A stretch of 64,000 nt of DNA from Sphingomonas metalli (GCF_014641735.1 NZ_BMIH01000001.1:1056001-1120000); one strand, 5' to 3'; positions 33,208 to 42,908 are shown, counted from the first letter of the stretch. Numbers and translations are program-made. The notes: a model not told the origin generated them from the sequence alone.

Positions 33208-33987
33208 ATGCCGTCCCGCCCCCCCACCATCGGCGACGCCCTCGCGACGGGCGACCGGCTCTACCAGCGGCTGGCGCGCGAGCTTTTCGACCAGCTGGGA
33301 TCGGGCCGCTATGCGATCGGCGACCGGCTGCCTGCCGAACGGGAATTGTCGGTCGAGTACAGCGTCAGCCGCCCGGCCGTGCGCGAGGCGCTTATCGCCC
33401 TGGAAGTGCAAGGTTATATCGAGGTGCGAGTCGGCTCGGGCGCGTTTGTGCGACGCCTGCCCGGCCAGGACGACCGGCCCGGCTTCGCGATCACCGCCTT
33501 CGAGCTGACCGAGGCGCGCCTCGTCTTCGAGGGAGAGGCCGCGGCGCTGGCGGCGATCCACATCACCGATGCCGAACTCGGGGAATTGGCGACACTGGTC
33601 GAGCGGATCGGCCGGGAAAATCTTCTCCCCGATGTGACCGAGGATGCCGATCGCGACTTCCACCACCTGATCGCCAAGGCCACGCGCAACGCCGCGATCC
33701 AGATGACGATCGACGAATTCTGGCGGGTGCGCACCACCTCGCCGGAGTGCGCGCTGCTCCATGCCAAGGCGCGCAGCGCCAACGTCCGGCCCGTCGTGGA
33801 GGAGCATCACGCCATTCTCGTTGCGCTGCGCGACCATGATCCGGTCGCGGCGCGCGCGGCGATGCGCGCGCACCTGACCGCAGTGATGGACCATCTGCTG
33901 TTCACCACCGAGGAGCTGGCGATCGAGGAGACGCGGCGGTCGCTCGCCTCGACCAGGGCCCGTTACCGCGCCGCGGCAGCGGTGTGA
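33208..33987 (+). CDS. GntR family regulator, FadR subfamily (UxuR/ExuR-like)
   Basis: A 259-residue protein. The N-terminal winged helix (about 15-85) reads LYQRLARELFDQLGSGRYAI-GDRLPAERELSVEYSVSRPAVREAL and VRVGSGAFV. The C-terminal all-helical FCD domain carries metal/ligand residues (EARLVFEGEAAALAA, DADRDFHHLIAKAT, VEEHHAILVALRDHD). It lies between kdgK and the GH2-uxuA-uxaC-uxuB operon. The three TGGT-type palindromes in the locus are its probable targets, and it would be released by a uronate or a pathway intermediate such as fructuronate. Confidence 0.85.
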   Translation: MPSRPPTIGDALATGDRLYQRLARELFDQLGSGRYAIGDRLPAERELSVEYSVSRPAVREALIALEVQGYIEVRVGSGAFVRRLPGQDDRPGFAITAFELTEARLVFEGEAAALAAIHITDAELGELATLVERIGRENLLPDVTEDADRDFHHLIAKATRNAAIQMTIDEFWRVRTTSPECALLHAKARSANVRPVVEEHHAILVALRDHDPVAARAAMRAHLTAVMDHLLFTTEELAIEETRRSLASTRARYRAAAAV

Positions 33988-34010
33988 CCGGAACATTGTC
34001 CGACAAAGAC

Positions 34011-34027
34011 ATCTGGTAAGACCAGTT
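34011..34027. promoter_or_regulatory. GntR operator before the GH2-uxuA-uxaC-uxuB operon
   Basis: ATCTGGTAAGACCAGTT, an almost perfect palindrome 40 bp before the GH2 start, and the best match to the FadR-type TGGT-N3-ACCA pattern in the window. Confidence 0.75.
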
Positions 34028-34066
34028 TGAACGATGTATGCAGCTCCGAAAGATCGGAGAGGCCTA

Positions 34067-36781
34067 ATGATCCACCCCACCACGCGGCTGACCGCCGCCC
34101 TGCTGCTGGCCGGCGCCGCGTTGCCGGGGGCGGCCCAGACCGCAGCGACCGCGGATCGCGGCGCGCCCCGGCAGACGACGATCCTCGCCGAGGGCTGGCG
34201 CTTCCAACAGGGCGACGCCCCCGCCGGTGCCGCCGCACCCGGCTTCGACGATTCGGGCTGGTCGGCGGTCAGCGTTCCGCACAGCTGGAACCGCGTCGGC
34301 TATTACCGGCCCGATCCCGCCAGCCACATCCATCGCGCCGAGACGGTCAACAAGGCGCAGGGTGCCGGCTGGTACCGGCTGCGCTTCACGCCCGATGCCG
34401 CCGTCCGCGGCAAGCGCAGCTGGCTCGAATTCGACGCGGCCAGCCGGATCGCCAGCGTCTGGCTCAACGGGGTCAAGCTGGGCGACCATGACGGCGGCTT
34501 CTCGCGCTTCCGGCTCGACGCCACCGACGCGCTGCGCCCGGGTGCCGAGAACCTGCTGGTCGTGCGCACCGACAACAGCGCACCCGCGACCGACGGCGCG
34601 CCGACCGCGGACGTCCTGCCGCTGACGGGCGACTTCTTCGTCCATGGCGGCCTCTACCGCCCCGTCCGGCTGGTGACGGTCGATCCCGTTCATATCGATC
34701 TCGGCGATTTCGGCGGACCGGGCATCCTCGCCACCACCGCGGCCGCCACGCCCGAGGCGGCGCGGATCGCGATCCACACCCGGCTGGGTAATGACGGCAA
34801 GCGCCGGACGGCCGTGCGTCTCACCACCAGCCTGATCGATGCGGCGGGCGCGGTCGCGGCGAGCGGCAGCCAGACGGTGGCGCTCGCCCCCGGTCCGGCG
34901 CAGGCGATCGCGACGACGCTCGACGTGCCCCGGCCGCATCTCTGGCAGGGCACCGCCGATCCCTATCTCTACACGCTCGTCACCGAGGTCGCCGATGCGC
35001 GCGGCCGCGTCCTCGACAGCATGCGCCAGCCCTATGGCATCCGCACCATCCGCATCGATCCCCAACAGGGCCTGTTCCTCAACGGCCAGCACGTCCAGCT
35101 GCGCGGCGTCGGCTATCACCAGGACCGGGAAGGCAAGGGCTGGGCGATCGCCCCGGCCGATGTCGAGGCCGATCTGGCGATCATGCGCGAGATGGGCGTC
35201 AACGCGATCCGCCTGACCCACTACCAGCATGGCAGCACGATCCACGACCTCGCCGACCGCTATGGCATCCTCCTGTGGGACGAGATCCCGCTGGTTTCGG
35301 CCTGGACGCGGCGCGGCGAGATGCAGCCGCGCCAGGCGCTGGTCGACAACGCCCGCCAGCAGCTGCGCGAGCTGATCCGGCAGAACGGCAACCATCCCTC
35401 GGTGGTGAACTGGGGGATCGCCAACGAGGTCGATTTCGGCAACTCCTTCCCCGCCTTCCTGACCGGCTTCGCCGACGGCAAGGCGCCCGATCCGCTGCCG
35501 CTGCTGCGCACGCTCCAGACGCTCGCGCACGAGGAGGATCCCTCGCGCCCGACCGCGCTGGCGACCTGCTGCGAGGGCCGGCTGTTCGACGACGGGGTGG
35601 ACATCCCGATCACCGCCGCCGAGGCCGATCTGGGCGGCGCCAACCGCTATTTCGGCTGGTATTTCGGCGCGCCCGGCGATCTCGGCCCCGCGCTCGACGC
35701 ACTCCGCGCCAAACGGCCGCAACAGCCGCTGTCCGTCACCGAATATGGCGCGGGCGGCGCCACCACCATCCACACCGACGACGTCCATGGCGGCCCGATC
35801 GACTCGCGGGGACGCGTCCAGCCCGAGGAATATGAGAGCTATATCCACGAAGAGGCGTGGAAGACGCTGAAGGCGCGCCCCTATCTCTGGGGCACCTGGC
35901 TGTGGAACTCGTTCGACTTCGCCACCACCATCCGGGCGGAGGGCGATGCGCAGGACATCAATACCAAGGGGCTGGTCACCTATGACCGGCAGATCCGCAA
36001 GGACGCCTATTATTTCTACAAGGCGAACTGGACGAGCGCGCCGACCGTGCACATCGCCGGCCGCCGCTATACCGATCGCGCCTATGCCGTCACCGACGTG
36101 CGCGTCTACAGCAACGCGTCCTCGACCGAGCTGCTGCTCGGCGGCCGCTCGCTCGGCGTGAAGACCGACTGCCCGGACCGCATCTGCGTCTGGCCGCGGG
36201 TGGCGCTGTCCGCCGGCGAGAATATCGTCGTCGCCCGGGCGCAGGGCGGGGCTACGCCGGTCGAGGACCGGGTGAGCTGGACGCTGTCACCAGACAGCGC
36301 CGCCCATATCCGCATCGATTCGGGCGCGATCGTCGCACCGCAGGCGCGCCTGCGCTTCGGGTCCGACGCGTTCTTCGAGGGGGGCAGCGCCGGCACGCTC
36401 AACAAGCCGGCCGACTATGGCAAGCCCGCCGTCACCGCCACCATCGCGGGCACCGAGGATGCCGCGATCGCCGCGACCTACCGCAGCGGGCGCTTCGCCT
36501 ATCACATACCGGTCCGGGACGGCCGCTATGCCGTGACCCTGACCTTCGTCGAGCCGGCGCTGGCTGCCGGAGCGCGCCTGTTCGACGTCACCGCCAATGG
36601 CGCGGCCATCGTCAAGTCGCTCGACGTCGCGCAGGCGGCGGGCGGCACCGCCAAGGCGCTGCGCCGCACCGCCACCGTCGCGGTGCGCGGCGGCACGCTC
36701 GATCTGGCGTTCGTGCCGGTGAAGGGGGACGCGATCGTCTCGGCGATCGAGGTTTCGGAGGTGCCGCGTGGCACGCGCTGA
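34067..36781 (+). CDS. Glycoside hydrolase family 2 with C-terminal malectin-like domain
   Basis: A 904-residue exported enzyme (signal MIHPTTRLTAALLLAGAALPGAAQ) behind GGAGAGG. It has a jelly-roll sugar-binding domain (WSAVSVPHSWNRVGYYRPD), an Ig-like domain and a TIM barrel with acid/base E454 (NWGIANEV) and nucleophile E559 (SVTEYG). A DUF4982-type domain and a malectin-like domain (FEGGSAGTLNKPADYG...YAVTLTFVEP) follow. N632-T-K634 in INTKGLVTYDR resembles the N-x-K motif that binds the carboxylate in beta-glucuronidases, but similar GH2 galactosidases have it too. Position in a uronate operon favours beta-glucuronidase or a related uronosidase. Its end overlaps uxuA's upstream region. 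Confidence 0.85.
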   Translation: MIHPTTRLTAALLLAGAALPGAAQTAATADRGAPRQTTILAEGWRFQQGDAPAGAAAPGFDDSGWSAVSVPHSWNRVGYYRPDPASHIHRAETVNKAQGAGWYRLRFTPDAAVRGKRSWLEFDAASRIASVWLNGVKLGDHDGGFSRFRLDATDALRPGAENLLVVRTDNSAPATDGAPTADVLPLTGDFFVHGGLYRPVRLVTVDPVHIDLGDFGGPGILATTAAATPEAARIAIHTRLGNDGKRRTAVRLTTSLIDAAGAVAASGSQTVALAPGPAQAIATTLDVPRPHLWQGTADPYLYTLVTEVADARGRVLDSMRQPYGIRTIRIDPQQGLFLNGQHVQLRGVGYHQDREGKGWAIAPADVEADLAIMREMGVNAIRLTHYQHGSTIHDLADRYGILLWDEIPLVSAWTRRGEMQPRQALVDNARQQLRELIRQNGNHPSVVNWGIANEVDFGNSFPAFLTGFADGKAPDPLPLLRTLQTLAHEEDPSRPTALATCCEGRLFDDGVDIPITAAEADLGGANRYFGWYFGAPGDLGPALDALRAKRPQQPLSVTEYGAGGATTIHTDDVHGGPIDSRGRVQPEEYESYIHEEAWKTLKARPYLWGTWLWNSFDFATTIRAEGDAQDINTKGLVTYDRQIRKDAYYFYKANWTSAPTVHIAGRRYTDRAYAVTDVRVYSNASSTELLLGGRSLGVKTDCPDRICVWPRVALSAGENIVVARAQGGATPVEDRVSWTLSPDSAAHIRIDSGAIVAPQARLRFGSDAFFEGGSAGTLNKPADYGKPAVTATIAGTEDAAIAATYRSGRFAYHIPVRDGRYAVTLTFVEPALAAGARLFDVTANGAAIVKSLDVAQAAGGTAKALRRTATVAVRGGTLDLAFVPVKGDAIVSAIEVSEVPRGTR

Positions 36782-36806
36782 CCGGGAGGATCACACGCCG
36801 GTGTTG

Positions 36807-37985
36807 ATGACGCAGACCCTGCGATGGTTCGGGCCGAACGATCCGGTGCCGCTGGCGCATATCCGTCAGGCCGGCGCGACCGAGGTCGTCACCGCGCTGC
36901 ACGAGCTGCCCAACGGGGCCGTATGGAGCCACGAGGCGATCGCCGCGCGCAAGGCGATGATCCGCGCTGCGGGGCTGGACTGGACGGTGGTCGAGAGCCT
37001 GCCGGTCCATGAGCATATCAAGACGGGCGCGGCCGACCGCGAGGCGCTGCTCGATGCCTATCGCACCAGCCTCGCCCATCTCGGCGCCAACGGCATCACC
37101 ACCGTCACCTATAATTTCATGCCGCTGCTCGACTGGACGCGGACCGACCTCGCCTATGCGATGCCCGACGGCGCGCGCGCGCTCCGCTTCGAGTGGGAGG
37201 CGGTCGCGACCTACGACATCCACCTGCTCCGCCGCCCCGGCGCGACGGACGACTATGCGCCCGCGGTGCAGGACGCCGCCGCCCGGCGCTTCGCCGCGAT
37301 GGACGAGGCGGCGCGCCACCGGCTGGAGCGTACGATCATCGCCGGCCTGCCGGGCAGCGAGGAGAGCTTCAGCTCGGCCCAGTTCCTCCGCGCGCTGGAC
37401 GACTATCGGGGCATCGACGCCGACCGGCTGCGCGCCAACCACGTCGCCTTCCTGGAGGCGGTCTGTCCCGCGGCGGAGGCGGCGGGCGTCCGGCTGGTCG
37501 TGCATCCGGACGACCCGCCCTTCCCGATCTTCGGCCTGCCGCGCGTCGTCAGCACCGAACGCGACGTCGCCGACCTGTTCGCGCGGGTGCCGAGCCGCGC
37601 CAACGGCCTGTGCCTGTGCACCGGATCCTTCGGCGCACGGCTCGACAACGACCTGCCCGGCATGGTCCGCCGCCTCGGCAGCCGGATCGGCTTCCTCCAT
37701 CTCCGCTCGGTCCGCCACGAGCGCGAACGCGTCTTCCACGAAGCCGCTCATCTGGAAGGCGACGCGCAGATGGCGGCCGTGGTCGCGGAGGTGGTGGCGC
37801 TTTCCGCCGCCGAGCGTCGCAGCATCCCGATGCGCCCCGACCACGGCCATCAGATGATCGACGATCTCGGCAAGGCGACCAATCCCGGCTATTCGCTGAT
37901 CGGCCGGCTGCGCGGGCTCGCGGAGCTGCGCGGGCTGGAGCACGGCCTCGTCCATGCCCGCCAGATGCTGGGAGCCTCGGCATGA
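36807..37985 (+). CDS. uxuA: Mannonate dehydratase
   Basis: A 392-residue enzyme that dehydrates D-mannonate to KDG, using a TIM barrel and a divalent metal. It begins MTQTLRWFGPNDPVPLAHIR, the UxuA signature, and has VTYNFMPLLDWTRTDL, RLVVHPDDPPFPIFGLPR, LCLCTGSFGAR, IGFLHLRSV and MRPDHGHQM with the metal-binding His/Asp/Cys set. The start could also be the GTG at 36801, and the frame is open to 36768 inside the GH2 gene. The stop overlaps the uxaC start by ATGA. It works downstream of UxaC and UxuB. Confidence 0.93.
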   Translation: MTQTLRWFGPNDPVPLAHIRQAGATEVVTALHELPNGAVWSHEAIAARKAMIRAAGLDWTVVESLPVHEHIKTGAADREALLDAYRTSLAHLGANGITTVTYNFMPLLDWTRTDLAYAMPDGARALRFEWEAVATYDIHLLRRPGATDDYAPAVQDAAARRFAAMDEAARHRLERTIIAGLPGSEESFSSAQFLRALDDYRGIDADRLRANHVAFLEAVCPAAEAAGVRLVVHPDDPPFPIFGLPRVVSTERDVADLFARVPSRANGLCLCTGSFGARLDNDLPGMVRRLGSRIGFLHLRSVRHERERVFHEAAHLEGDAQMAAVVAEVVALSAAERRSIPMRPDHGHQMIDDLGKATNPGYSLIGRLRGLAELRGLEHGLVHARQMLGASA

Positions 37986-39394
37986 CCCGGCCGCTCGTCC
38001 TGCATCCCGACCGGCTCTTCCCCAGCGATCCGACGCAGCGCGCCATCGCCCGCGCGCTCTATGCGGAAATCCGCGATCTGCCGATCGTCAGCCCCCACGG
38101 CCATACCGATCCGCGCTGGTTCGCCGACGACCGGCCCTGGACCGACGCGACCTCGCTGCTCCTCCAGCCCGACCATTATCTCTACCGCATGCTCCACAGC
38201 CAGGGCGTGGCGCTCGACGCGCTCGCCATTCCCCGCCGCGACGGGGAGCCGGCGACCGATCGGCGCGCCGCATGGCGCGTCTTCGCGGAGCATTACCATC
38301 TGTTCCGCGGCACCCCGTCGCGGCTGTGGCTCGACCATGTCTTCGCCGAGGTGTTCGGCTTCGACGTCGCGCTGGAGGGTGCCACCGCCGACCTCTATTT
38401 CGATACGATCGGCGAGAAGCTCGCGCAGCCCGGCTATCGTCCGCGCGCGCTGTTCGACCGGTTCCGGATCGACTTCCTGGCCACCACTGAGGGTGCGCAC
38501 GACAGCCTCGACCCGCACCGGCGCATCCGCGCCTCGGGCTGGCCGGGCCGCGTCACCACCACCTACCGCCCCGACGGCGTGATCGATGTCGAGCACGAGC
38601 AGTTCCCGGATGCGCTCGCGCGCTTCGCGGAGCTGACCGGCGAGGACGTGTATGGCTGGCGCGGCTATCTGGCCGCCCACCGGCGGCGGCGGGCCGATTT
38701 CCGGGCGGTCGGTGCGACCGCGACCGACCACGGCCACCCGACCGCGCAGACCGCCAACCTCTCGCCCGCCGAGGCGGAGGCGCTGTTCGCCCGGATCGTC
38801 GGCGGTCGCTGGACTCCTGAGGATGCCGAGCTGTTCCGCGCCCAGATGCTGACCGAAATGGCCCGCATGTCGGTGGAGGACGGGATGGTGATGCAGATCC
38901 ATCCCGGCTCCTTCCGCAACCACAATGCGGCGCTCTTCGCCAGCCATGGCCGCGATCGCGGCGCGGACATCCCGGTACGCACCGAATATACCCGCGCGCT
39001 CCAACCGATGCTCGACGTGGTCGGCGGCGAGCGCGACCTGACGATCATCCTCTTCACGCTCGACGAGAGCAGCTACGCGCGCGAACTGGCGCCGCTCGCC
39101 GGCCACTATCCCTGCCTCAGGCTCGGGCCGGCCTGGTGGTTCCACGACAGCCCGGAAGGCATGCGGCGCTTCCGCGAGATGACGACCGAGACCGCCGGCT
39201 TCTACAACACGGTCGGCTTCAACGACGATACCCGCGCCTTCTTCTCCATTCCCGCCCGGCACGACGTCGCGCGGCGGGTGGACTGCGCCTGGCTCGCCCG
39301 GCTGGTCGCCGAGCACCGGCTGGAGGAGTGGGAGGCGGCCGATCTCGCCCGCGAACTGACCGACGGGCTCGTCCGCCGGGCGTACAGGCTGTGA
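37982..39394 (+). CDS. uxaC: Glucuronate isomerase
   Basis: A 470-residue amidohydrolase-fold enzyme that isomerises D-glucuronate to D-fructuronate and D-galacturonate to D-tagaturonate. The N-terminal metal motif reads SPHGHTDPRWF (H39, H41), followed by YLYRMLHSQG, FRGTPSRLWLDHVFAEVFGF, FRIDFLATTEGAHDSL, MVMQIHPGSFRNHN and the end ETAGFYNTVGFNDDTRAFFSIPARHDVARR, all as in UxaC. The start overlaps uxuA's stop (ATGA) and its own stop overlaps the uxuB GTG, so the three enzymes are co-translated. Confidence 0.95.
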   Translation: MTRPLVLHPDRLFPSDPTQRAIARALYAEIRDLPIVSPHGHTDPRWFADDRPWTDATSLLLQPDHYLYRMLHSQGVALDALAIPRRDGEPATDRRAAWRVFAEHYHLFRGTPSRLWLDHVFAEVFGFDVALEGATADLYFDTIGEKLAQPGYRPRALFDRFRIDFLATTEGAHDSLDPHRRIRASGWPGRVTTTYRPDGVIDVEHEQFPDALARFAELTGEDVYGWRGYLAAHRRRRADFRAVGATATDHGHPTAQTANLSPAEAEALFARIVGGRWTPEDAELFRAQMLTEMARMSVEDGMVMQIHPGSFRNHNAALFASHGRDRGADIPVRTEYTRALQPMLDVVGGERDLTIILFTLDESSYARELAPLAGHYPCLRLGPAWWFHDSPEGMRRFREMTTETAGFYNTVGFNDDTRAFFSIPARHDVARRVDCAWLARLVAEHRLEEWEAADLARELTDGLVRRAYRL

Positions 39395-40779
39395 GACTGT
39401 CCGACGCGACCGCCGGCACATTGCCCGACAGCATTGCCTGGGGCGGCTACGACCGGCACGCGCAGCGGCGCGGCATCGTCCATCTTGGCATCGGCGCCTT
39501 CCACCGCGCGCACCAGGCCTGGTACACCGACGCCGCCATGGCGGCGGGCGATCGCGACTGGGCGATCACCGGCGTGTCGCTCCGCTCGCCCCAGGTCCGC
39601 GCGCAACTGGCGCCGCAGGACGGCCTCTACACCGTCTCCGAGCGCGGGCCCGCGGGCGAGGCGATCCGGCTGGTCGAGGCGGTGCGCGCGGTGCTCGTCG
39701 CCCCGTCCGCGCCGGACGCCGTGGCGGAGGCGCTGGCCGATCCCGACACGAAGATCGTCACCCTGACGGTGACCGAGAAGGGCTATGCCCGGCGTCCGGA
39801 CAGCCCGCGCGACCCGGCGGCGCACACCGCCGGTCCCCGCACCATCTACGATTATCTCGGCGAGGCCGTGATCGCGCGGCACGATCGCGGCGCGGGGCCG
39901 CTGACCCTGATCAGCTGCGACAATCTCGCCGCCAACGGTGCGACGCTCCGCGCCGGGCTGGCGGAATGGCTCGATGCGGTGTCGCCGCGCCACCGAGCCT
40001 GGTTCGAGCAAGGGTGGGCCTGCCCCGCGACGATGGTCGACCGCATCGTCCCCGCGACCATGCCCGCCGATCTCGACCGCGTCGCCGCGGCGACCGGGCT
40101 GCGCGACGAGGGCGCGGTCGTCACCGAAGCCTATGCGCAATGGGTGATCGAGGATCGCTTCGCCGGCCCGCGCCCGCGCTGGGACGTCGCGGGCGCGCAG
40201 TTCGTCGCCGATGTCCGCCCCTTCGAAACCGCCAAGCTGCGCATGCTCAACGGCGCCCATTCGGCGCTCGCCTGTCTCGGCCTCGCCCGCGATCATCGCT
40301 TCGTCCACGAGGCGATCGCCGATCCCGCGATCCGCCCGCTCGTCGAGCGGCTGATGCGTGCAGAGGCCGCGCCGAGCGTCGCGGCGGCCCCGGGACAGGA
40401 TCTGGCGCGCTATGCCGACCTGCTCCTCACCCGCTTCGCCAACCCGGCGCTGCCCCATCGCCTTGCGCAGATCGCGACCGACGGCTCGCAGAAGATCGGC
40501 CCGCGCTGGCTGGAGGCGCTGGCCGACAACCGCGCTGCCGGCCGGGACAGCCCCGCCACCCTCACCGCGCTGGCCGCCTGGACCGGCTTCGTCCGCGCGC
40601 CGGGCGCCGCCGCCGATCCGATGGCGGAGACGCTGGCCGCCCGCTGGGCGGCCGCCGGGCGCGAGGGAATCGTCGATGCGCTTTTCGGTCCCGCCGGGCT
40701 GTTCGGCGCCGCCGGCGCCCTGGCCGATGCCGAGCGGGCCTTCGTCACCGCACGCCTGGAGGAGCATCGCGCCGATTGA
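39391..40779 (+). CDS. uxuB: Mannitol dehydrogenase family protein, fructuronate reductase
   Basis: A 462-residue enzyme beginning with GTG at 39391, which overlaps the uxaC stop (GTGA). The NAD-binding start RGIVHLGIGAFHRAHQAWYT, then VTLTVTEKGY, LISCDNLAANGATLR, MVDRIVPATMP and the catalytic stretch FETAKLRMLNGAHSALACLG fit the polyol/mannonate dehydrogenase family. It converts D-fructuronate to D-mannonate between UxaC and UxuA. A member of the same family could act on tagaturonate instead, but the pairing with uxuA supports UxuB. Confidence 0.92.
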   Translation: MRLSDATAGTLPDSIAWGGYDRHAQRRGIVHLGIGAFHRAHQAWYTDAAMAAGDRDWAITGVSLRSPQVRAQLAPQDGLYTVSERGPAGEAIRLVEAVRAVLVAPSAPDAVAEALADPDTKIVTLTVTEKGYARRPDSPRDPAAHTAGPRTIYDYLGEAVIARHDRGAGPLTLISCDNLAANGATLRAGLAEWLDAVSPRHRAWFEQGWACPATMVDRIVPATMPADLDRVAAATGLRDEGAVVTEAYAQWVIEDRFAGPRPRWDVAGAQFVADVRPFETAKLRMLNGAHSALACLGLARDHRFVHEAIADPAIRPLVERLMRAEAAPSVAAAPGQDLARYADLLLTRFANPALPHRLAQIATDGSQKIGPRWLEALADNRAAGRDSPATLTALAAWTGFVRAPGAAADPMAETLAARWAAAGREGIVDALFGPAGLFGAAGALADAERAFVTARLEEHRAD

Positions 40780-40838
40780 CCCCGGGCGGGACGTTTAGCA
40801 CAGCTGCTGCCGGAAAAGCATGATCGGAGAAGGGCTTC

Positions 40839-42422
40839 GTGCATCCGGCCGCCAGTTTCGAGCTGATCGTCGCCATGTTCCTGGCGGTGCTGGGACTCCA
40901 CTATGTCGCGCGCCGCCTGGCGCTGCCGCCCGCCGCGGCGCTGATCGTGGGCGGCGGCGCGCTGGCCTTCATGCCCGGACTGCCCGGGATCGAGATCGAT
41001 CCGGAACTGGTCCTCGTCCTCTTCCTGCCGCCCCTGCTGATGGACGGTGCCTGGTTCACCGCCTTCGCGCCCTTCCGCCGGCACATGGCCGGCATCCTGT
41101 CGCTGGCGGTGGGCGCGGTCTTCTTCACGACCGCGGTGGTGGCGATCGTCACGCGGCTGCTGGTGCCCGCGCTGCCCTGGGCCGCCTGCGTGGCGCTCGG
41201 CGCGATCCTGTCGCCGCCCGACGCCGTGTCGGCCCGCGCCGTCCTCCAGCACGTGCGCCTGCCCCGCCGGCTGACCACGCTGCTGGAGGGCGAAAGCCTG
41301 TTGAACGACGCCGCCGGGCTCGTCCTCTTCCGTTTCGCCGTCGCCGCGGTACTCACGGGCAGCTTCAGCCTGGGCGCGGCGACCGGCAGCTTCTTCCTCC
41401 TCGTTCTGGGCGGGATCGCGGTCGGTGCGGCGATCGGCGGGCTGTGGGTGCTGCTGCTCCGGCGGCTGGACGACGACACCTCGCGCATCGCCGCGACGGT
41501 CCTGGTCTGCTGGAGCGCCTATATCGCCGGCGAGCTGCTCCACGTCTCGGGCGTGATCGCCGTCGTCACGGCGGGGCTGACCTGCGGCTGGTACCAGCAT
41601 GTCGTGTTCAGCGCGAGCGTGCGCATCCGCGCCCTCGCCTTCTGGCAGGTGCTCGTCTTCCTGCTCGAAGCAGCGGTGTTCATGCTGATCGGCCTGTCGC
41701 TGCGCGGCGTGCTCGACCGGGTGGGCGGCGCCGGCGTGATCCTGGAGACGATGGCCGCGCCGGTGCTGCTGATCGTCGCGGCCGTGATCGGCGCGCGCTT
41801 CCTGTGGATATTCGGCAACGACGCGATGCTCGCCGGGCTGCGGCGGGCCGGAGTCGCCCGCGCCCGGCCGCTCGGCCCGCGGGCCGCGCTGGTGATGAGC
41901 TGGGCGGGGATGCGCGGCGTGGTGACGCTGGCGGTCGCCCTGTCGCTCCCCGAGACCATGCCGGCACGCGACCTGATGCTGGTCACCGCCTTCGTCACCA
42001 TCCTGGTCACCGTTCTGGTGCAGGGGACCTCGCTCGGCTGGATGATCCGTGCCGCCCGGCCCGAAGAGGACCGCGCCGCCCTGCCGCCGCTCGACCTGCA
42101 CGCGGCCGAGACCACGATGTTCCGCGCCCAGTTCGAGGCGGTGCGCCGCGCCGCCTATGATGCCGAGGGCCGGCTGATCCATCCGATGCTGCTGCGCCGC
42201 TACGAGACCCGTGCCACCGCCGCGGACCGGTTCGAGGGTACGGACGAGGAGCGCAGCCAAGCCATCGCGCGCCATTTCGACGTCATCATCGCCGCGGTCA
42301 CCGCCGGCCGGGCCGAGCTGGTCCGCCTCCACCGCGCCGGGCGCATCGACGACGAGACGCTGCACGACCTCGAGCATGATCTCGATCTGGAGGAACTGGC
42401 CGCGGTCTCGGCGAAAGGATGA
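40839..42422 (+). CDS. Na+/H+ antiporter, CPA1 (NhaP-type) family
   Basis: A 527-residue membrane antiporter with a GTG start 6 bases after GAGAAGGG. It has about twelve hydrophobic helices (PPAAALIVGGGALAFMPGLP, LFLPPLLMDGAWFTAF). The cation site shows LGAILSPPDAVSARAVL with the PPDAV Asp and LLEGESLLNDAAGLVLFRFA, where the ND motif is typical of CPA1. The hydrophilic C-terminal helical tail is AETTMFRAQFEAVRRAAYDA. It exports Na+ or K+ in exchange for protons. It follows uxuB by 60 bp on the same strand and may be transcribed with it, though no link with uronates is known. Confidence 0.9.
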   Translation: MHPAASFELIVAMFLAVLGLHYVARRLALPPAAALIVGGGALAFMPGLPGIEIDPELVLVLFLPPLLMDGAWFTAFAPFRRHMAGILSLAVGAVFFTTAVVAIVTRLLVPALPWAACVALGAILSPPDAVSARAVLQHVRLPRRLTTLLEGESLLNDAAGLVLFRFAVAAVLTGSFSLGAATGSFFLLVLGGIAVGAAIGGLWVLLLRRLDDDTSRIAATVLVCWSAYIAGELLHVSGVIAVVTAGLTCGWYQHVVFSASVRIRALAFWQVLVFLLEAAVFMLIGLSLRGVLDRVGGAGVILETMAAPVLLIVAAVIGARFLWIFGNDAMLAGLRRAGVARARPLGPRAALVMSWAGMRGVVTLAVALSLPETMPARDLMLVTAFVTILVTVLVQGTSLGWMIRAARPEEDRAALPPLDLHAAETTMFRAQFEAVRRAAYDAEGRLIHPMLLRRYETRATAADRFEGTDEERSQAIARHFDVIIAAVTAGRAELVRLHRAGRIDDETLHDLEHDLDLEELAAVSAKG

Positions 42423-42443
42423 GGCGGGGCGCCGACCCGGACC

Positions 42444-42908
42444 CTATAGCCCAAGGTCGCTCAAGCCGGGATGATCGAGCGGCCGGACGCCGGAAGGCCA
42501 GTGGAACAAGCGGTCGGCCGGGCCGATCGCCAGATCGTTGATGCTGGCGATCCGGCGCCGCATCAGGCCGGCTTCGTCGAACTCCCAATTCTCGTTGCCG
42601 TAGGAGCGGAACCACTGCCCGGCCTCGTCGTGCCATTCATAGGCGAAGCGGACCGCGATGCGGTCGCCGGCGAAGGTCCACAGCTCCTTGATGAGGCGAT
42701 ACTCCTGCTCCCGCGCCCATTTGCGCCGCAGGAAGTCGACAATCGCCTCCCGTCCGGTCAGGAACACCGAACGGTTCCGCCATTGGCTGTCGGGGGTGTA
42801 GGCGAGCGCGACGGCGTCCGGATCGCGGCTGTTCCAGGCGTCTTCCGCACGGCGGACCTTGGCGACGGCTCCGGCCATGTCGAACGGCGGCAATGGTGGT
42901 CGGCTCAT
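42444..42908 (-). CDS. DUF1348 family (NTF2-like fold) protein
   Basis: A 154-residue cytosolic protein with the family pattern [39 protein letters not shown], then [62 protein letters not shown]2-like folds bind small molecules in a cone-shaped pocket; the reaction of DUF1348 is not known. It is convergent with the antiporter and divergent from the GlxA-type regulator (67 bp between starts), which probably controls it. Confidence 0.88.
   Translation of the reverse strand: MSRPPLPPFDMAGAVAKVRRAEDAWNSRDPDAVALAYTPDSQWRNRSVFLTGREAIVDFLRRKWAREQEYRLIKELWTFAGDRIAVRFAYEWHDEAGQWFRSYGNENWEFDEAGLMRRRIASINDLAIGPADRLFHWPSGVRPLDHPGLSDLGL

Noticed and set aside
36768..36806. UxuA start at GTG 36768
   Set aside because: It would add 13 residues overlapping the GH2 end and not matching the family N-terminus; MTQTLRWFGPNDPV is the normal start region.
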